The notes: a model not told the origin generated them from the letters alone. Positions 1 through 9,814 are shown, numbered from the stretch's first letter. The stretch: DNA of 64,000 nucleotides from an uncultured Acinetobacter sp. (GCA_947306495.1 CAMZGT010000001.1:62001-126000), one strand, 5' to 3'. Numbers and translations are program-made.

Positions 1-1
1 T

Positions 2-172
2 CCTACTGCAACATATGAGTATTATCATAATTATATAAAACCTAAAAAACAGGAAGAAAAACACGGATGGAGATGTAAAATATGCGGCTATATCTATGAA
101 GGAGAAGAGCTGCCCGCAGACTATATCTGTCCGCTCTGCAAACACGGAGCTGCTGATTTTGAAAAAATCTAG
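2..172 (+). CDS. C-terminal part of a rubredoxin-domain protein (partial, 5' end outside window)
   Basis: Frame 2 reads ...HGWRCKICGYIYEGEELPADYICPLCKHGAADFEKI*, with two CxxC knuckles typical of rubredoxin. Confidence 0.85.
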   Translation, partial: PTATYEYYHNYIKPKKQEEKHGWRCKICGYIYEGEELPADYICPLCKHGAADFEKI

Positions 173-1173
173 CCAATTTTAATATATGCTTTAAAAATTT
201 TATTGTTTACAGTATCTTCGAACGCTTGTTGAATTTTTTCAAGCGGGTAAGTTGTTGTGAGGTTTTTTACATTAACTTTTCCTGAGACCAAAAGATTAAA
301 AGAGTCATTTAAATCTTGCGGAGAAGGAGAATAGCTCCCCAGTATTGTTAACTCATTATAATATATTTCATTATTCGGATACCCGTTATTATTCGGAGTG
401 CTTGAAAATACAAGAATTTTTCCGCCTTTTCTTATTACTTTGAGTGCAACATCAATAGCTTTATCTGCGCCAGAAGTCATAAATACAGCATCAATACCGC
501 AGCTTTTTTTCTGTATTTTAGTATTGAATTCTTCAAGGTTTTTAGAATTATATGACTCTATTCCCATAGAATTTGCAAGCTCTATCCTGTCTTCTATAAG
601 GTCACATCCGTATACTTTATAGCCGCTGGCTTTTATACCCTCGCTCATAAGTAACCCTATGGAACCCAACCCGACAACAAGAACTTTATCACCTTCAATC
701 AGATTACATCTTTTAATAGCGCGTATGCAGCATCCAAGCGGTTCATAAAATGATATCTCTTCATCTGAAATTCTATCCGGGACTTTGTATGCAACATTTT
801 TCAAGTGTTCTTCCGAAAGATACACAAACTCGCTAAACCCTCCGGGAAAAATATTTGTTTTCTTAAAATGAGCACACATAGAAACATTACCATGTCTGCA
901 ATAAACACATTCTCCGCACGGAATATGATGTGAAGAAACAATTTTATCACCGGCAGAAAATTTTGTATCAGAGTTTATTTCAACAACTTCAGCAACAATT
1001 TCATGGCCTAATACAGTACCGTCTTTTGAAATTTTTTCGCGGAATTTAACTATATCAGAACCGCAAAGTCCGCAACCGAGAACTTTAACAATGGCTCCTT
1101 TTCTATTATCCAGAGTTACTTTTTCTATATCATTAATAACAATTTTGTTTTGTTGAATTTGCGCTGCTTTCAC
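169..1173 (-). CDS. Zinc-dependent medium-chain alcohol/sorbitol/threonine dehydrogenase family protein
   Basis: GHEIVAEV, CGECVYCRHGNVSMC zinc motif, GLGSIGLL Rossmann motif. Confidence 0.88.
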   Translation of the reverse strand: MKAAQIQQNKIVINDIEKVTLDNRKGAIVKVLGCGLCGSDIVKFREKISKDGTVLGHEIVAEVVEINSDTKFSAGDKIVSSHHIPCGECVYCRHGNVSMCAHFKKTNIFPGGFSEFVYLSEEHLKNVAYKVPDRISDEEISFYEPLGCCIRAIKRCNLIEGDKVLVVGLGSIGLLMSEGIKASGYKVYGCDLIEDRIELANSMGIESYNSKNLEEFNTKIQKKSCGIDAVFMTSGADKAIDVALKVIRKGGKILVFSSTPNNNGYPNNEIYYNELTILGSYSPSPQDLNDSFNLLVSGKVNVKNLTTTYPLEKIQQAFEDTVNNKIFKAYIKIG

Positions 1174-1188
1174 TTATTAATCCTCATA

Positions 1189-2049
1189 TTATTTTAATCT
1201 TGCAAATTTTGTATTAGCGTAAAAATATTTCAAAATTTGATATCCGTTGTAACCTCTTTTTGCGAGATTATTCGCCCCATATTGACTCATTCCGACTCCG
1301 TGACCATTCTTTTTTACTCCGTCATCATACGACGGAACTGATTTTAAAAACGGCAAATCTGTTGACCAAACTTGGCTTCCTGTATTTGTTTTACCTCCTG
1401 CAGAAGCTGAATAGTAGGCAGGGACTATTTTCCCCTGACAAACAAGCACAATTCCTTCAGTCTCAGATACCGCATCGTTAGTTTGCGAAGTTTCAGCACT
1501 TGCACCGCCATATGCCTGATCCTCAGGAGTATCTTTCAGATCATATCCGTATTTAGCACGTTTCCCCATATTTGCAACCGCATAACTTCTTGCGGCTATA
1601 GCTTGTGCCTTGTGTGCTTCATGTTCCCAGCCAGGAGGCATTTCAGAAGGAACGACTCCTCGAAGATACAGTTCAAGTTGAATATCGTTCATAACTGTGA
1701 GACCGGAACCATCATTGATAATTTTAAAATTCCCCCTGTACCATTTTCTTTTAACGCTGACAAAACCGTTTTCTTCAGGTTTGATTATTATTTTATCAGT
1801 TTTTATTTTTTTAAACTCGCCATCAACTTTTATTGCAATTAATCCTCTGTATGGTTTTAATTCATACCCTTTCATTTTTTCCATAACAAAGATTAATTTA
1901 TTGGTATTACAATCAATTATTTCGGCTTTGGTTGAAGCCCCTATAAAAGTTCTGTTTACATGTGTTTGCAACCCTATTTTTATTGCATGAACCGGCATAA
2001 CAAAAAACAACAATGCAAACAATATAAAAATAATTTTTCTCTTCCCCAT
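1189..2049 (-). CDS. SpoIID/LytB domain protein
   Basis: ELYLRGVVPSEMPPGWEHEAHKAQAIAARSYA and GHGVGMSQYGA motifs; N-terminal signal peptide. Confidence 0.9.
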   Translation of the reverse strand: MGKRKIIFILFALLFFVMPVHAIKIGLQTHVNRTFIGASTKAEIIDCNTNKLIFVMEKMKGYELKPYRGLIAIKVDGEFKKIKTDKIIIKPEENGFVSVKRKWYRGNFKIINDGSGLTVMNDIQLELYLRGVVPSEMPPGWEHEAHKAQAIAARSYAVANMGKRAKYGYDLKDTPEDQAYGGASAETSQTNDAVSETEGIVLVCQGKIVPAYYSASAGGKTNTGSQVWSTDLPFLKSVPSYDDGVKKNGHGVGMSQYGANNLAKRGYNGYQILKYFYANTKFARLK

Positions 2050-2181
2050 ATGGTTATTATACACTAAAATAACAGACCGTAAAATTAATAAAACCTTGAA
2101 TTATAAGTAATCGTGTTTTATACTGTAATATACGCACATTGAAAGGTCAAATTCACTTAATCACCTTTTTACATGTAATTC

Positions 2182-2204
2182 ATGGGGATGTAATGGTTTT
2201 GACG
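2182..2204 (+). repeat. Truncated duplicate of the tmRNA 5' end (23 bp direct repeat, copy 1)
   Basis: ATGGGGATGTAATGGTTTTGACG, identical to 2337-2359. Confidence 0.9.
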
Positions 2205-2336
2205 CCGCGCGGCGAGCGTTATGGGCAAGCCAGAGGTGCGTTAGCACCGAAGGTGGAGCGTAATCAGCGGTGTCGTATTGCGAGAGCAATACGAGCAGGC
2301 TGATATAGCGGAGCCGTTTCCTCCAATCTGTTTTAC
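2205..2336. repeat. GC-rich structured insert between the two tmRNA 5' copies
   Basis: Contains GGTGC-GTTA-GCACC (2235-2248) and ATCAGC-GGTG-TCGTATTGC-GAGA-GCAATACGA-GCAG-GCTGAT (2263-2304). Confidence 0.7.
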
Positions 2337-2338
2337 AT

Positions 2339-2725
2339 GGGGATGTAATGGTTTTGACGTGGTGATTGATAGATTCTGGTTGCGAGTCCGAGAGCTGTTC
2401 TCGGTTATCAACGGGCAAACTAAATTAAATGCTAACGACAACGTTATCGCATTCCCTTCTAGAGCACAAGCTCTTGCTGCCTAATTGCAGTATGGGACCT
2501 CATAGTTGACCAGCTTGCCGTTTACTATGATGAAATTATGCAAGACGCAGTACGCAAATGATGGTATGCGTATCAAGATTACCATTGGAGGTTAGGTTTC
2601 CGTAAAAAATCTTTGGCTTAATAAAGGTTAGTAACTTTCCGTATCAAGCCGAGACAAAAGTTACTACACTCGTAGATATCAGCTTTTATCCGCTATGGAC
2701 AGGGGTTCGACTCCCCTCATCTCCA
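2339..2725 (+). ncRNA. ssrA: tmRNA (transfer-messenger RNA); tag ANDNVIAFPSRAQALAA encoded at 2431-2484
   Basis: 5' GGGGATG pairs with 3' CATCTCC; 3' T-arm GGACAGGGGTTCGACTCCCC; tag ORF GCTAACGACAAC...GCTGCCTAA ending in ALAA; CCA not encoded. Confidence 0.95.
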
Positions 2726-2731
2726 GATTTT

Positions 2732-2758
2732 AAAAGGACTTTTCAAGAGAGTCCTTTT
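2732..2758 (+). terminator. Intrinsic terminator after tmRNA
   Basis: AAAAGGACT...AGTCCTTTT hairpin. Confidence 0.75.
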
Positions 2759-2768
2759 CTTGTTTGTC

Positions 2769-2883
2769 GGCATTAAACGTGCCTTCGTATTATGCTGACG
2801 CAAAACTTACCTCTCACAAAACTGTCCACAGGACACTTTTGTTCGGCAGAGTGCACTCTGCCGACAAGCCGCTTTTTAATGCC
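2769..2883. repeat. Palindromic intergenic element
   Basis: GGCATTAAA (2769-2777) and TTTAATGCC (2875-2883) flank TGTCC-ACA-GGACA and the perfect 20-bp palindrome CGGCAGAGTGCACTCTGCCG (2844-2863). Confidence 0.55.
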
Positions 2884-2978
2884 AAAATATTCCGACAGTA
2901 GCGGGGTTTCAGGAAAAGAGAGAATCAAAAATTTCTTAACAATCCATAGGTGATTTTTGAAAATAGATATAAAAAAGT

Positions 2979-3230
2979 ATGAAAAGACTTACTCTTTATA
3001 TCTTAATAGTTATATTATTTACTTGTGGCTGTACTAAATCAAATTTAAACAGTGACGAGACATTTTCTCAATCAAAAAATCAAGAAATCACAAATCATGA
3101 AATAAGTTTAAATAAAGAAGAACCCCAACCCCAAGAAAAAGAACAAAAAGAATATGGATTTGATATGACCCAAAAAAAGGTGCCTATAGTAATACACATA
3201 ATAATGAAGCAGATACTTTTTTGTTTATGA
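2979..3230 (+). CDS. Small predicted lipoprotein, possibly frameshifted (see findings)
   Basis: MKRLTLYILIVILFTCGC lipobox-like N-terminus; hydrophilic remainder. Confidence 0.5.
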   Translation: MKRLTLYILIVILFTCGCTKSNLNSDETFSQSKNQEITNHEISLNKEEPQPQEKEQKEYGFDMTQKKVPIVIHIIMKQILFCL

Positions 3231-3273
3231 GGAGTCAAGCCCGACATAACTTTCGTGACGTTGGGGTTCTTCT

Positions 3274-3711
3274 TTATTTTACAACCTTCTGAACATCAGC
3301 AGTTATATCATCACCGCCAAATACAACAACTCCTTTTGATATAACCATATCATATCCTTTTGATTTTGCTGTAGCAGAAATCGTATCTGTTATACTCTTA
3401 TCAACAGCTTGTAATCTTGTTTGATAATCTTTTGCTATTGCTTCTTTTTTCTTTGCAAAATCAGCATTATATTTTTTTAATAACTTTTCTTTTCCCTCTT
3501 GCGTATTTTGTTTTTCAACATCAGCTTTCGCTGTTTTTAACCATTTTTCCAAATCTTGAATTTTTGCTTGCTGCTCCTTTTTTAAAACCTTAACTTGCTC
3601 AGATTTTGCAACAACAGCACCGACATCGATTACTGCAATTTTTTGTTCCGCCATACTAACACCTGTACCTAATATTAATGCAGTTAAAACTAATGATAAT
3701 ATCTTTTTCAT
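3274..3711 (-). CDS. OmpH/Skp family periplasmic chaperone-like protein
   Basis: Signal peptide, then QKIAVIDVGAVVAKSEQVKVLKKEQ... coiled coil, YDMVISKGVVVFGGDDITADV. Confidence 0.85.
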   Translation of the reverse strand: MKKILSLVLTALILGTGVSMAEQKIAVIDVGAVVAKSEQVKVLKKEQQAKIQDLEKWLKTAKADVEKQNTQEGKEKLLKKYNADFAKKKEAIAKDYQTRLQAVDKSITDTISATAKSKGYDMVISKGVVVFGGDDITADVQKVVK

Positions 3712-3754
3712 TCCTATTCTCCTATTTCGATAGCAAACCAAAACTCTATCTTAA

Positions 3755-5299
3755 TTAATTTATTTTTTTAATATTCTCACTTGTTTCCGACAAATTCTGA
3801 ATTTGCTTTTTCGCTATCCTTTGATTATTTATTGTAGCATTGCCTCCGATACATCCGCCTTCACAGCACATGACTTCTACCAGATTGCAACCGTTTTCAC
3901 ACTCACCGGTTTTTGCATAATTTCTTAATTTTTTAATACTGTCTTTGTCAAGACCATTTATAATACATGGTTTAACAATATTATCTTCTTTTAATGAAGC
4001 TTTTACGGACTCTGTAACACCCCCTGAAAAACCGAAATTACGAGCCTGCTTGGATGATTCTACAACATATTTTCCTTCCGGCATATTTAAAATTTGAATT
4101 TTTTGAGCGACGAATAATGAGCCAAGCTCTTCGTAGTTCATAACATAGTTAACATTTGGATTTTCAAAACTCTCAGCACGTTTTGCAACACAAGGGCTTA
4201 TAAATACAGTTACAGCATCAGGGAAATCTTTTTTTACAATTTCAGCTGTGTAATATAAAGGAGTTTTTGTATCCGATACATAAGGCTTTATTTCCGGCAT
4301 ATGTTTTTTTATTAATTGATTATACCCTGCACAACAAGATGTTGTCATAAAATTATGCACTTTTTCATCTTCAACGGTTTCGTCATATTCACCATATCCG
4401 CCTGCATTTGCCCATTCTGTAACCCACTCTGAATTCTTTTCATTTACGGCTTCCATTCTTTCAAGAAACTCTTGCGCTTCATTATTTGCCGTAATATCAG
4501 CGCCCTGTGCAACTTCATAAACATCATCAAAACCTGATTTTATTATCGCATTTTTCAATTGATATATATTTCCGGGAAATTGTCCCGCAATTGACGGAGC
4601 TATCATTGCAATAACTTTCTTATTTGATTTTATTGCCTTAAGAATATCAACTATTTGACTTCTTTCATGAACTGCACCAAACGGGCAAGCTGCAATACAT
4701 CTTCCGCAATTTATGCATTTATCATAATCTATACTTGCAAATCTTGTTTCATCTTTCTTAATTGCTCCTACAGGGCATGCATCTTCACATGGTACGGTAA
4801 TTTTTACAATAGCATTATAAGGACATGCTTTTACGCACATTTGACATTTTTTACATTTTGAATCATTAATAATTGATCTTCCGTCAACAATAGATATTGC
4901 CCCAAATTTGCAAGCTGACTGACAAGGACGCGCAACACATCCTTGACATAAATCCGTAACATAAATTCTATTGGTAGCACAACCTTTACAGGCCGTTTGT
5001 AATACGGTTAAGTTTTTATCGCTTATTTCTTTTCTTTCAAGAGCTTTCTGTGCATATGTTTTCAGAGAAACTGTTTCATCATCTTCTTCGATAGGGAATC
5101 CCAAACCTGCAATTGTTCTGTCTTTTATAATTGCACGTTCCTTGTATACGCAGCATCTGAACGGAACTTCCATACCCTTAGGCCTCATTGAATATGGAAT
5201 AAGCCTTGCCTGCTCCTCGAAATTATCCGAAAGAAATGCTTTTATTATTCTTACTAATATTTCTTTTTTTATGTGTATTGCTTGTCCCGCATTATTCAT
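3755..5299 (-). CDS. [FeFe]-hydrogenase-like iron-sulfur protein with N-terminal 4Fe-4S ferredoxin modules
   Basis: Several CxxCxxC ferredoxin motifs; H-cluster-type motifs TTSCCAGY, SPCVAKR, EVMCCEGGCIGG. Confidence 0.88.
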   Translation of the reverse strand: MNNAGQAIHIKKEILVRIIKAFLSDNFEEQARLIPYSMRPKGMEVPFRCCVYKERAIIKDRTIAGLGFPIEEDDETVSLKTYAQKALERKEISDKNLTVLQTACKGCATNRIYVTDLCQGCVARPCQSACKFGAISIVDGRSIINDSKCKKCQMCVKACPYNAIVKITVPCEDACPVGAIKKDETRFASIDYDKCINCGRCIAACPFGAVHERSQIVDILKAIKSNKKVIAMIAPSIAGQFPGNIYQLKNAIIKSGFDDVYEVAQGADITANNEAQEFLERMEAVNEKNSEWVTEWANAGGYGEYDETVEDEKVHNFMTTSCCAGYNQLIKKHMPEIKPYVSDTKTPLYYTAEIVKKDFPDAVTVFISPCVAKRAESFENPNVNYVMNYEELGSLFVAQKIQILNMPEGKYVVESSKQARNFGFSGGVTESVKASLKEDNIVKPCIINGLDKDSIKKLRNYAKTGECENGCNLVEVMCCEGGCIGGNATINNQRIAKKQIQNLSETSENIKKIN

Positions 5300-5301
5300 T
5301 A

Positions 5302-5559
5302 TTAATGTCCCAGTTTTTTGTCTATAGCTTCTAATACCTTTTCTACCGTTGCTTCGTTAACAACTTCATCATCAACTTTAACATAAGGTGCTTTTGAGTA
5401 TTCCCAATTTATGGAACAAAGTCCCAAACAATTATTTGATGTTACTTCAACCTTATCACCATATTTTTTAGGAATGATATCATTTAATTCTTGCAGATTA
5501 TTTCCACCCATAACAAAGCAGGTTGTACCCAAGCATACTTTTACTTCAATCTTTGTCAT
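5302..5559 (-). CDS. Thioredoxin-like [2Fe-2S] ferredoxin (NuoE-like C-terminal fold)
   Basis: VCLGTTCFVMGG...NNCLGLCSINW; lies directly upstream of the hydrogenase gene. Confidence 0.85.
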   Translation of the reverse strand: MTKIEVKVCLGTTCFVMGGNNLQELNDIIPKKYGDKVEVTSNNCLGLCSINWEYSKAPYVKVDDEVVNEATVEKVLEAIDKKLGH

Positions 5560-5600
5560 ACCAGACTCCTTGTTTTTGTATTTATAAAATATGTATAAAG

Positions 5601-8228
5601 TTAAACAATACCTTCATAAGCGTCAAGGAATAACTGTTTTATTTCACTCATAAGCGGATATCTTGGGTTAGCGCCTGTACACTGGTCATCAAATGCTCTT
5701 TCTACAAGCATGTCCAAATTTGCTTTAAAATCTTTTTCCTTAACCCCGAATTCTTTTATTGACTTCGGTAAATTAATTTCTGTCATAAGCTTATCAACTG
5801 CCTCAATCAGCAATTTAACTTTTTCATCATCATTTTTACCGCCTAAACCGAGTTCGTCAGCAACTTGACCATATTTAGTCTTAGCATTCGGATATTTATA
5901 TTGAGGGAAAATTGCTTGTTTAGTAGGTTTATCTGTTGAATTGTACTTGATAACTTGACGAATTAACAGAGCATTTGCAACACCATGTGGAATATTATAC
6001 ATGGCCCCAAGCTTGTGAGCCATTGAGTGGCATAATCCTAAGAATGAATTTGCAAATGACATCCCCGCAATTGTTGCCGCATAGTGCATTTTCTCTCTTG
6101 CTAAAGGATCGTTAGCTCCCTCCTTATATGAACGTGCAAGATATTTGAATACTAATTTTGTTGCTTCCAAAGCATTTGAATTAGTAAAGTTCGTTGCCAT
6201 ACAAGATACATACGCTTCTAAAGAGTGAACCAACGCGTCAATACCTGATGCTGCAGTCAATCCTTTCGGCATGCTGTCAACAAAGTTAGGATCTACAATT
6301 GCCATATTAGGAGTTAAAGCGTAATCAGCTATAGCGTATTTATAATGCGTTTTTTCATCCGTAATAATTGAGAAAGGTGTAACTTCAGAACCTGTTCCTG
6401 ATGTAGTCGGAATACAAACCATTTCAGCCTTTTTGCCCAAATCAGGAATTTGACAAATTCTCTTTCTGATATCCATAAATCTCATTGAAATGTCTTCAAA
6501 ATTTGTATTCGGCTGCTCATATAATAACCAGATAATTTTAGCCGCATCCATAGGAGAACCTCCGCCAAGTGCAATAATTACATCCGGTTCATAAGGTCTT
6601 ACTATTTCCATTGCCTGTTTAATTGTTGCAATTGTTGGGTCAGGTTTTACATCAAAGAATACCTGATGGTCAATATCAATTTCATCTAAAACTTTAGTTA
6701 TATTCTCTACTGCGCCTGAATTAAATAAGTAACGGTCAGTAACAATAAACGCTCTCTTTTTACCTTTTAATTCTCTAAGAGCTAAATCCAAACAACCTCT
6801 TTTGAAGTAAACTTTTGGAGGAACCTTGAACCATAACATATTTTCTCTCCTTTCAGCTACAGTTTTATAATTTAATAAATGTTCTACACCTATGTTACCT
6901 GATACGGAATTTCCGCCCCAAGAACCACAACCCAGCGAAAGTGACGGTTCAAGTTTGAAGTTGAATAAATCACCAATACCCCCTTGAGATGATGGCGAAT
7001 TGACGAGAATTCTGCAGGACGGCATTTTTTCAGCATAAGCATTAATTCTTTCAGATTTTCTTTCATCAGTATAAAGCGATGACGAATGCCCCGCTCCGCC
7101 TTTTATAACCAATTCATAAGCCATATCGGCAGCTTCCTCAAATGATTTTGCCTTGTACATAGTTAAAATCGGCGACAATTTTTCACGGCTGAATGGGTCA
7201 TTCCAATCCATTTTTGCTCTTTCACACAATAATATTTTTGAATCTTCCGGAATTGAGAACCCTGCCAGCTCTGCAATTTTATGCGCAGGTTGACCAACTA
7301 TAGACGGATGGGCAGTTCCCCTTTGATGGTCAATAAACGGAAGCTCCAACAATTTCTTTTCGTCGGATTTTTTTACAAGATATGCTCCGCGATATATAAA
7401 TTCTTTTTTCACTTCTTCATAAATATCATCAACAACAATAACCGATTGTTCTGAAGCACAAATCATACCGTTATCAAAAGTTTTTGACATAAGGATTGAT
7501 GATACAGCCATCTTGATATCCGCAGTTTCGTCAATAACTGCTGCAACATTACCGGGACCGACACCTAATGCAGGTTTACCTGAAGAATAAGATGCTTTCA
7601 CCATCCCAGGACCGCCTGTTGCAAGAATACAAGCTATATCAGGATGATGCAGCAAAGCTGCGGATAAATCCATAGAAGGTACATCTATCCAACCTATAAT
7701 GTCCTTTGGTGCGCCTGCTTTTACAGCAGCTTCCAATACAACTTTTGCGGCTTCAATAGTTGATTTTGTTGCACGGGGATGTGGTGAAAATATTATAGCA
7801 TTTCTGGTCTTTAATGAGATTAAAGACTTAAATATTGCTGTTGATGTCGGGTTGGTCGTAGGAATAATTCCGGCCAATATGCCAAGAGGTTCGGCAACTA
7901 TTTTTATGCCGTTTTCTTTATCTACGCTAATAATTCCGCATGTTTTTGCATTCTTATGTTTATTATAAATATATTCTGAAGCATAATGGTTTTTAATAAT
8001 TTTATCTTCTAAAACACCCATGCCTGTATCTTCAACTGCCATTCTTGCAAGAGGAATTCTCATCTTGTCGGCAGCTGTTGCTGCGGCTTTAAAAATTTTG
8101 TCTACATCTTCTTGAGAGAATTTTGAATATTCTTCTTGTGCTTTTTTTACTCTGCAGATTAAATCGTTCAAAGCATCAACATTATCAACAAGCCCTGATG
8201 ACTTTCGAATATTTTTTTTCTCTGGCAT
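5601..8228 (-). CDS. adhE: Bifunctional acetaldehyde-CoA/alcohol dehydrogenase
   Basis: 875 aa, ALDH N-half plus Fe-ADH C-half ([30 protein letters not shown]). Confidence 0.97.
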   Translation of the reverse strand: MPEKKNIRKSSGLVDNVDALNDLICRVKKAQEEYSKFSQEDVDKIFKAAATAADKMRIPLARMAVEDTGMGVLEDKIIKNHYASEYIYNKHKNAKTCGIISVDKENGIKIVAEPLGILAGIIPTTNPTSTAIFKSLISLKTRNAIIFSPHPRATKSTIEAAKVVLEAAVKAGAPKDIIGWIDVPSMDLSAALLHHPDIACILATGGPGMVKASYSSGKPALGVGPGNVAAVIDETADIKMAVSSILMSKTFDNGMICASEQSVIVVDDIYEEVKKEFIYRGAYLVKKSDEKKLLELPFIDHQRGTAHPSIVGQPAHKIAELAGFSIPEDSKILLCERAKMDWNDPFSREKLSPILTMYKAKSFEEAADMAYELVIKGGAGHSSSLYTDERKSERINAYAEKMPSCRILVNSPSSQGGIGDLFNFKLEPSLSLGCGSWGGNSVSGNIGVEHLLNYKTVAERRENMLWFKVPPKVYFKRGCLDLALRELKGKKRAFIVTDRYLFNSGAVENITKVLDEIDIDHQVFFDVKPDPTIATIKQAMEIVRPYEPDVIIALGGGSPMDAAKIIWLLYEQPNTNFEDISMRFMDIRKRICQIPDLGKKAEMVCIPTTSGTGSEVTPFSIITDEKTHYKYAIADYALTPNMAIVDPNFVDSMPKGLTAASGIDALVHSLEAYVSCMATNFTNSNALEATKLVFKYLARSYKEGANDPLAREKMHYAATIAGMSFANSFLGLCHSMAHKLGAMYNIPHGVANALLIRQVIKYNSTDKPTKQAIFPQYKYPNAKTKYGQVADELGLGGKNDDEKVKLLIEAVDKLMTEINLPKSIKEFGVKEKDFKANLDMLVERAFDDQCTGANPRYPLMSEIKQLFLDAYEGIV

Positions 8229-8301
8229 TATATCTCTCCTTTTGCTAAATAATCGCTAAAACCCTATATTCAATATTATTACTTACGCCGAACGGTGTCA
8301 A

Positions 8302-9534
8302 CTATTTCATAATTTCGGCACCTTTGGGAATAGTAAGCCAACCTTGCTTTTCAGGTATATTTTTATTGACAAAACCAGTACGTACAATATTTCGTCCGAA
8401 TTTTTGCTCTAATTTATCAAGGCTTTTTCCCAAATTTTCATTCTGAATCCTCTTAGGATTATCATCAAAAATAGTAAGCTGCTCTTCACCGTTCAAAGAA
8501 AAATCTTCCAATACTACACCAATACTTCTGTATAACGTTGTTTTAGAATACATTCCATCCAGAATCTTAAAAGCGATTTTAGATATATCAAACTCAAAAT
8601 CCAAAGGTGTTTTCAAATTTTCTTTCTCATAAAACGTTTTAAAATCTTTTGTTCTTACTATTACTCCTATTGTTGAACATCTACAGCCTATTTTACGTAA
8701 TTTTGTACAAGTGCTGTGTATATGAATTGATAATTCGTTTCTCAAAAAATTTAAATCAGAAGTAAATTCTAAAAACGACTTGGTATCACTGATTGATTTT
8801 GGGAGTTCAATTTCATTGGATATCGGAGATATCATAATTCCTAAAAGCTCAGATTTAATCTCAAGTCCGTTTTTACCAAGATGTTTTTTTATCCATCCAT
8901 TGTCACGTTCAACAAAGTCTATAGCAGTCTTTATACCGTATCCGCGAAGCTTTACACCTAATCTTCGACCAATTCCCCAAACTTCTTGTATATCAGTTTT
9001 TGCTAAAAGGTTTTGACGTGTTTGTTTTCCTGCCAGAGCAATTCTGTCTTTCGAGTTCTTAGCTTTATCGGAAGCAAGTTTTGCAAGAGTTTTCGTTCTG
9101 CTTACTCCTATTGTCACAGGCATTTGAGTTTCGTTCCAAATTTTTTGCTGAAGCATAAGCGCCAAGTTATAATAATTTTTCCCATAAAGTTTTGTAAGTC
9201 CGGTAAAATCTACAAATGCTTCATCTATAGAATATACCTGAACATTAGGACTAAAATCTTTTAAAATAGCCATAACCATCTTAGAAATTTTTCCGTACGC
9301 ATGGTGATTTGCACTAATATAGATACATTCCGGATACTTTTCAACAGCCTGAAAAAGCGGAATTCCCATAGGAACACCAAGTTCTTTAGCTTCGCGAGAG
9401 CGTGCGATTACGCACCCCCTTTCTCCGGATACAACACTTACAGGCAATCCGTTCAGTTCGAGATTAAGCTTGCGTTCACAGGAAACAAAAAAGCTGTCAC
9501 AATCTACTAAAGCTATGTATTTTTGATTTGTCAT
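8302..9534 (-). CDS. Y-family DNA polymerase, UmuC-like
   Basis: ALVDCDSFFVSCERK, YSIDEAFVDFTG, GVSRTKTLAKLASDKAK. Confidence 0.92.
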   Translation of the reverse strand: MTNQKYIALVDCDSFFVSCERKLNLELNGLPVSVVSGERGCVIARSREAKELGVPMGIPLFQAVEKYPECIYISANHHAYGKISKMVMAILKDFSPNVQVYSIDEAFVDFTGLTKLYGKNYYNLALMLQQKIWNETQMPVTIGVSRTKTLAKLASDKAKNSKDRIALAGKQTRQNLLAKTDIQEVWGIGRRLGVKLRGYGIKTAIDFVERDNGWIKKHLGKNGLEIKSELLGIMISPISNEIELPKSISDTKSFLEFTSDLNFLRNELSIHIHSTCTKLRKIGCRCSTIGVIVRTKDFKTFYEKENLKTPLDFEFDISKIAFKILDGMYSKTTLYRSIGVVLEDFSLNGEEQLTIFDDNPKRIQNENLGKSLDKLEQKFGRNIVRTGFVNKNIPEKQGWLTIPKGAEIMK

Positions 9535-9537
9535 AAA

Positions 9538-9762
9538 TTATTCGAAAGTATAATCTACCTTCTTTTCCTTCCAGTCATAAACTTTTTTCTTCGGCAAAAT
9601 CTCAGTTAAAAGACCTTCCTTGTAACGCTTCACATACCATCTGTGAAATCTTAATGCACGATTAATGTCCGTAGTTTGGAATTTTTCAATTCGCTTACCA
9701 CCCTTAATTTGAACCATTTTATATAAGGCTTCTATCTGTTCGCCAGTATCAATATCTAACAT
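9538..9762 (-). CDS. Small conserved-looking protein (74 aa) directly upstream of the UmuC-like gene
   Basis: ORF ends 3 nt before the polymerase start; same strand. Confidence 0.6.
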   Translation of the reverse strand: MLDIDTGEQIEALYKMVQIKGGKRIEKFQTTDINRALRFHRWYVKRYKEGLLTEILPKKKVYDWKEKKVDYTFE

Positions 9763-9814
9763 AATAATATTTTAGCATGGGACAAATTAGTAAACAAAAT
9801 GGCTAATAAATATT

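Noticed and set aside
2161-2484. ORFs 2161-2418(-), 2241-2441(-), 2278-2484(+) as proteins
   Set aside because: They lie across the tmRNA and its structured insert; only the 17-residue tag at 2431-2484 is a real reading frame.
2182-2725. Two-piece (permuted) tmRNA
   Set aside because: The copy at 2339-2725 already has matched 5' and 3' acceptor strands, tag ORF and T-arm in standard order; the upstream copy is just a short duplicate.
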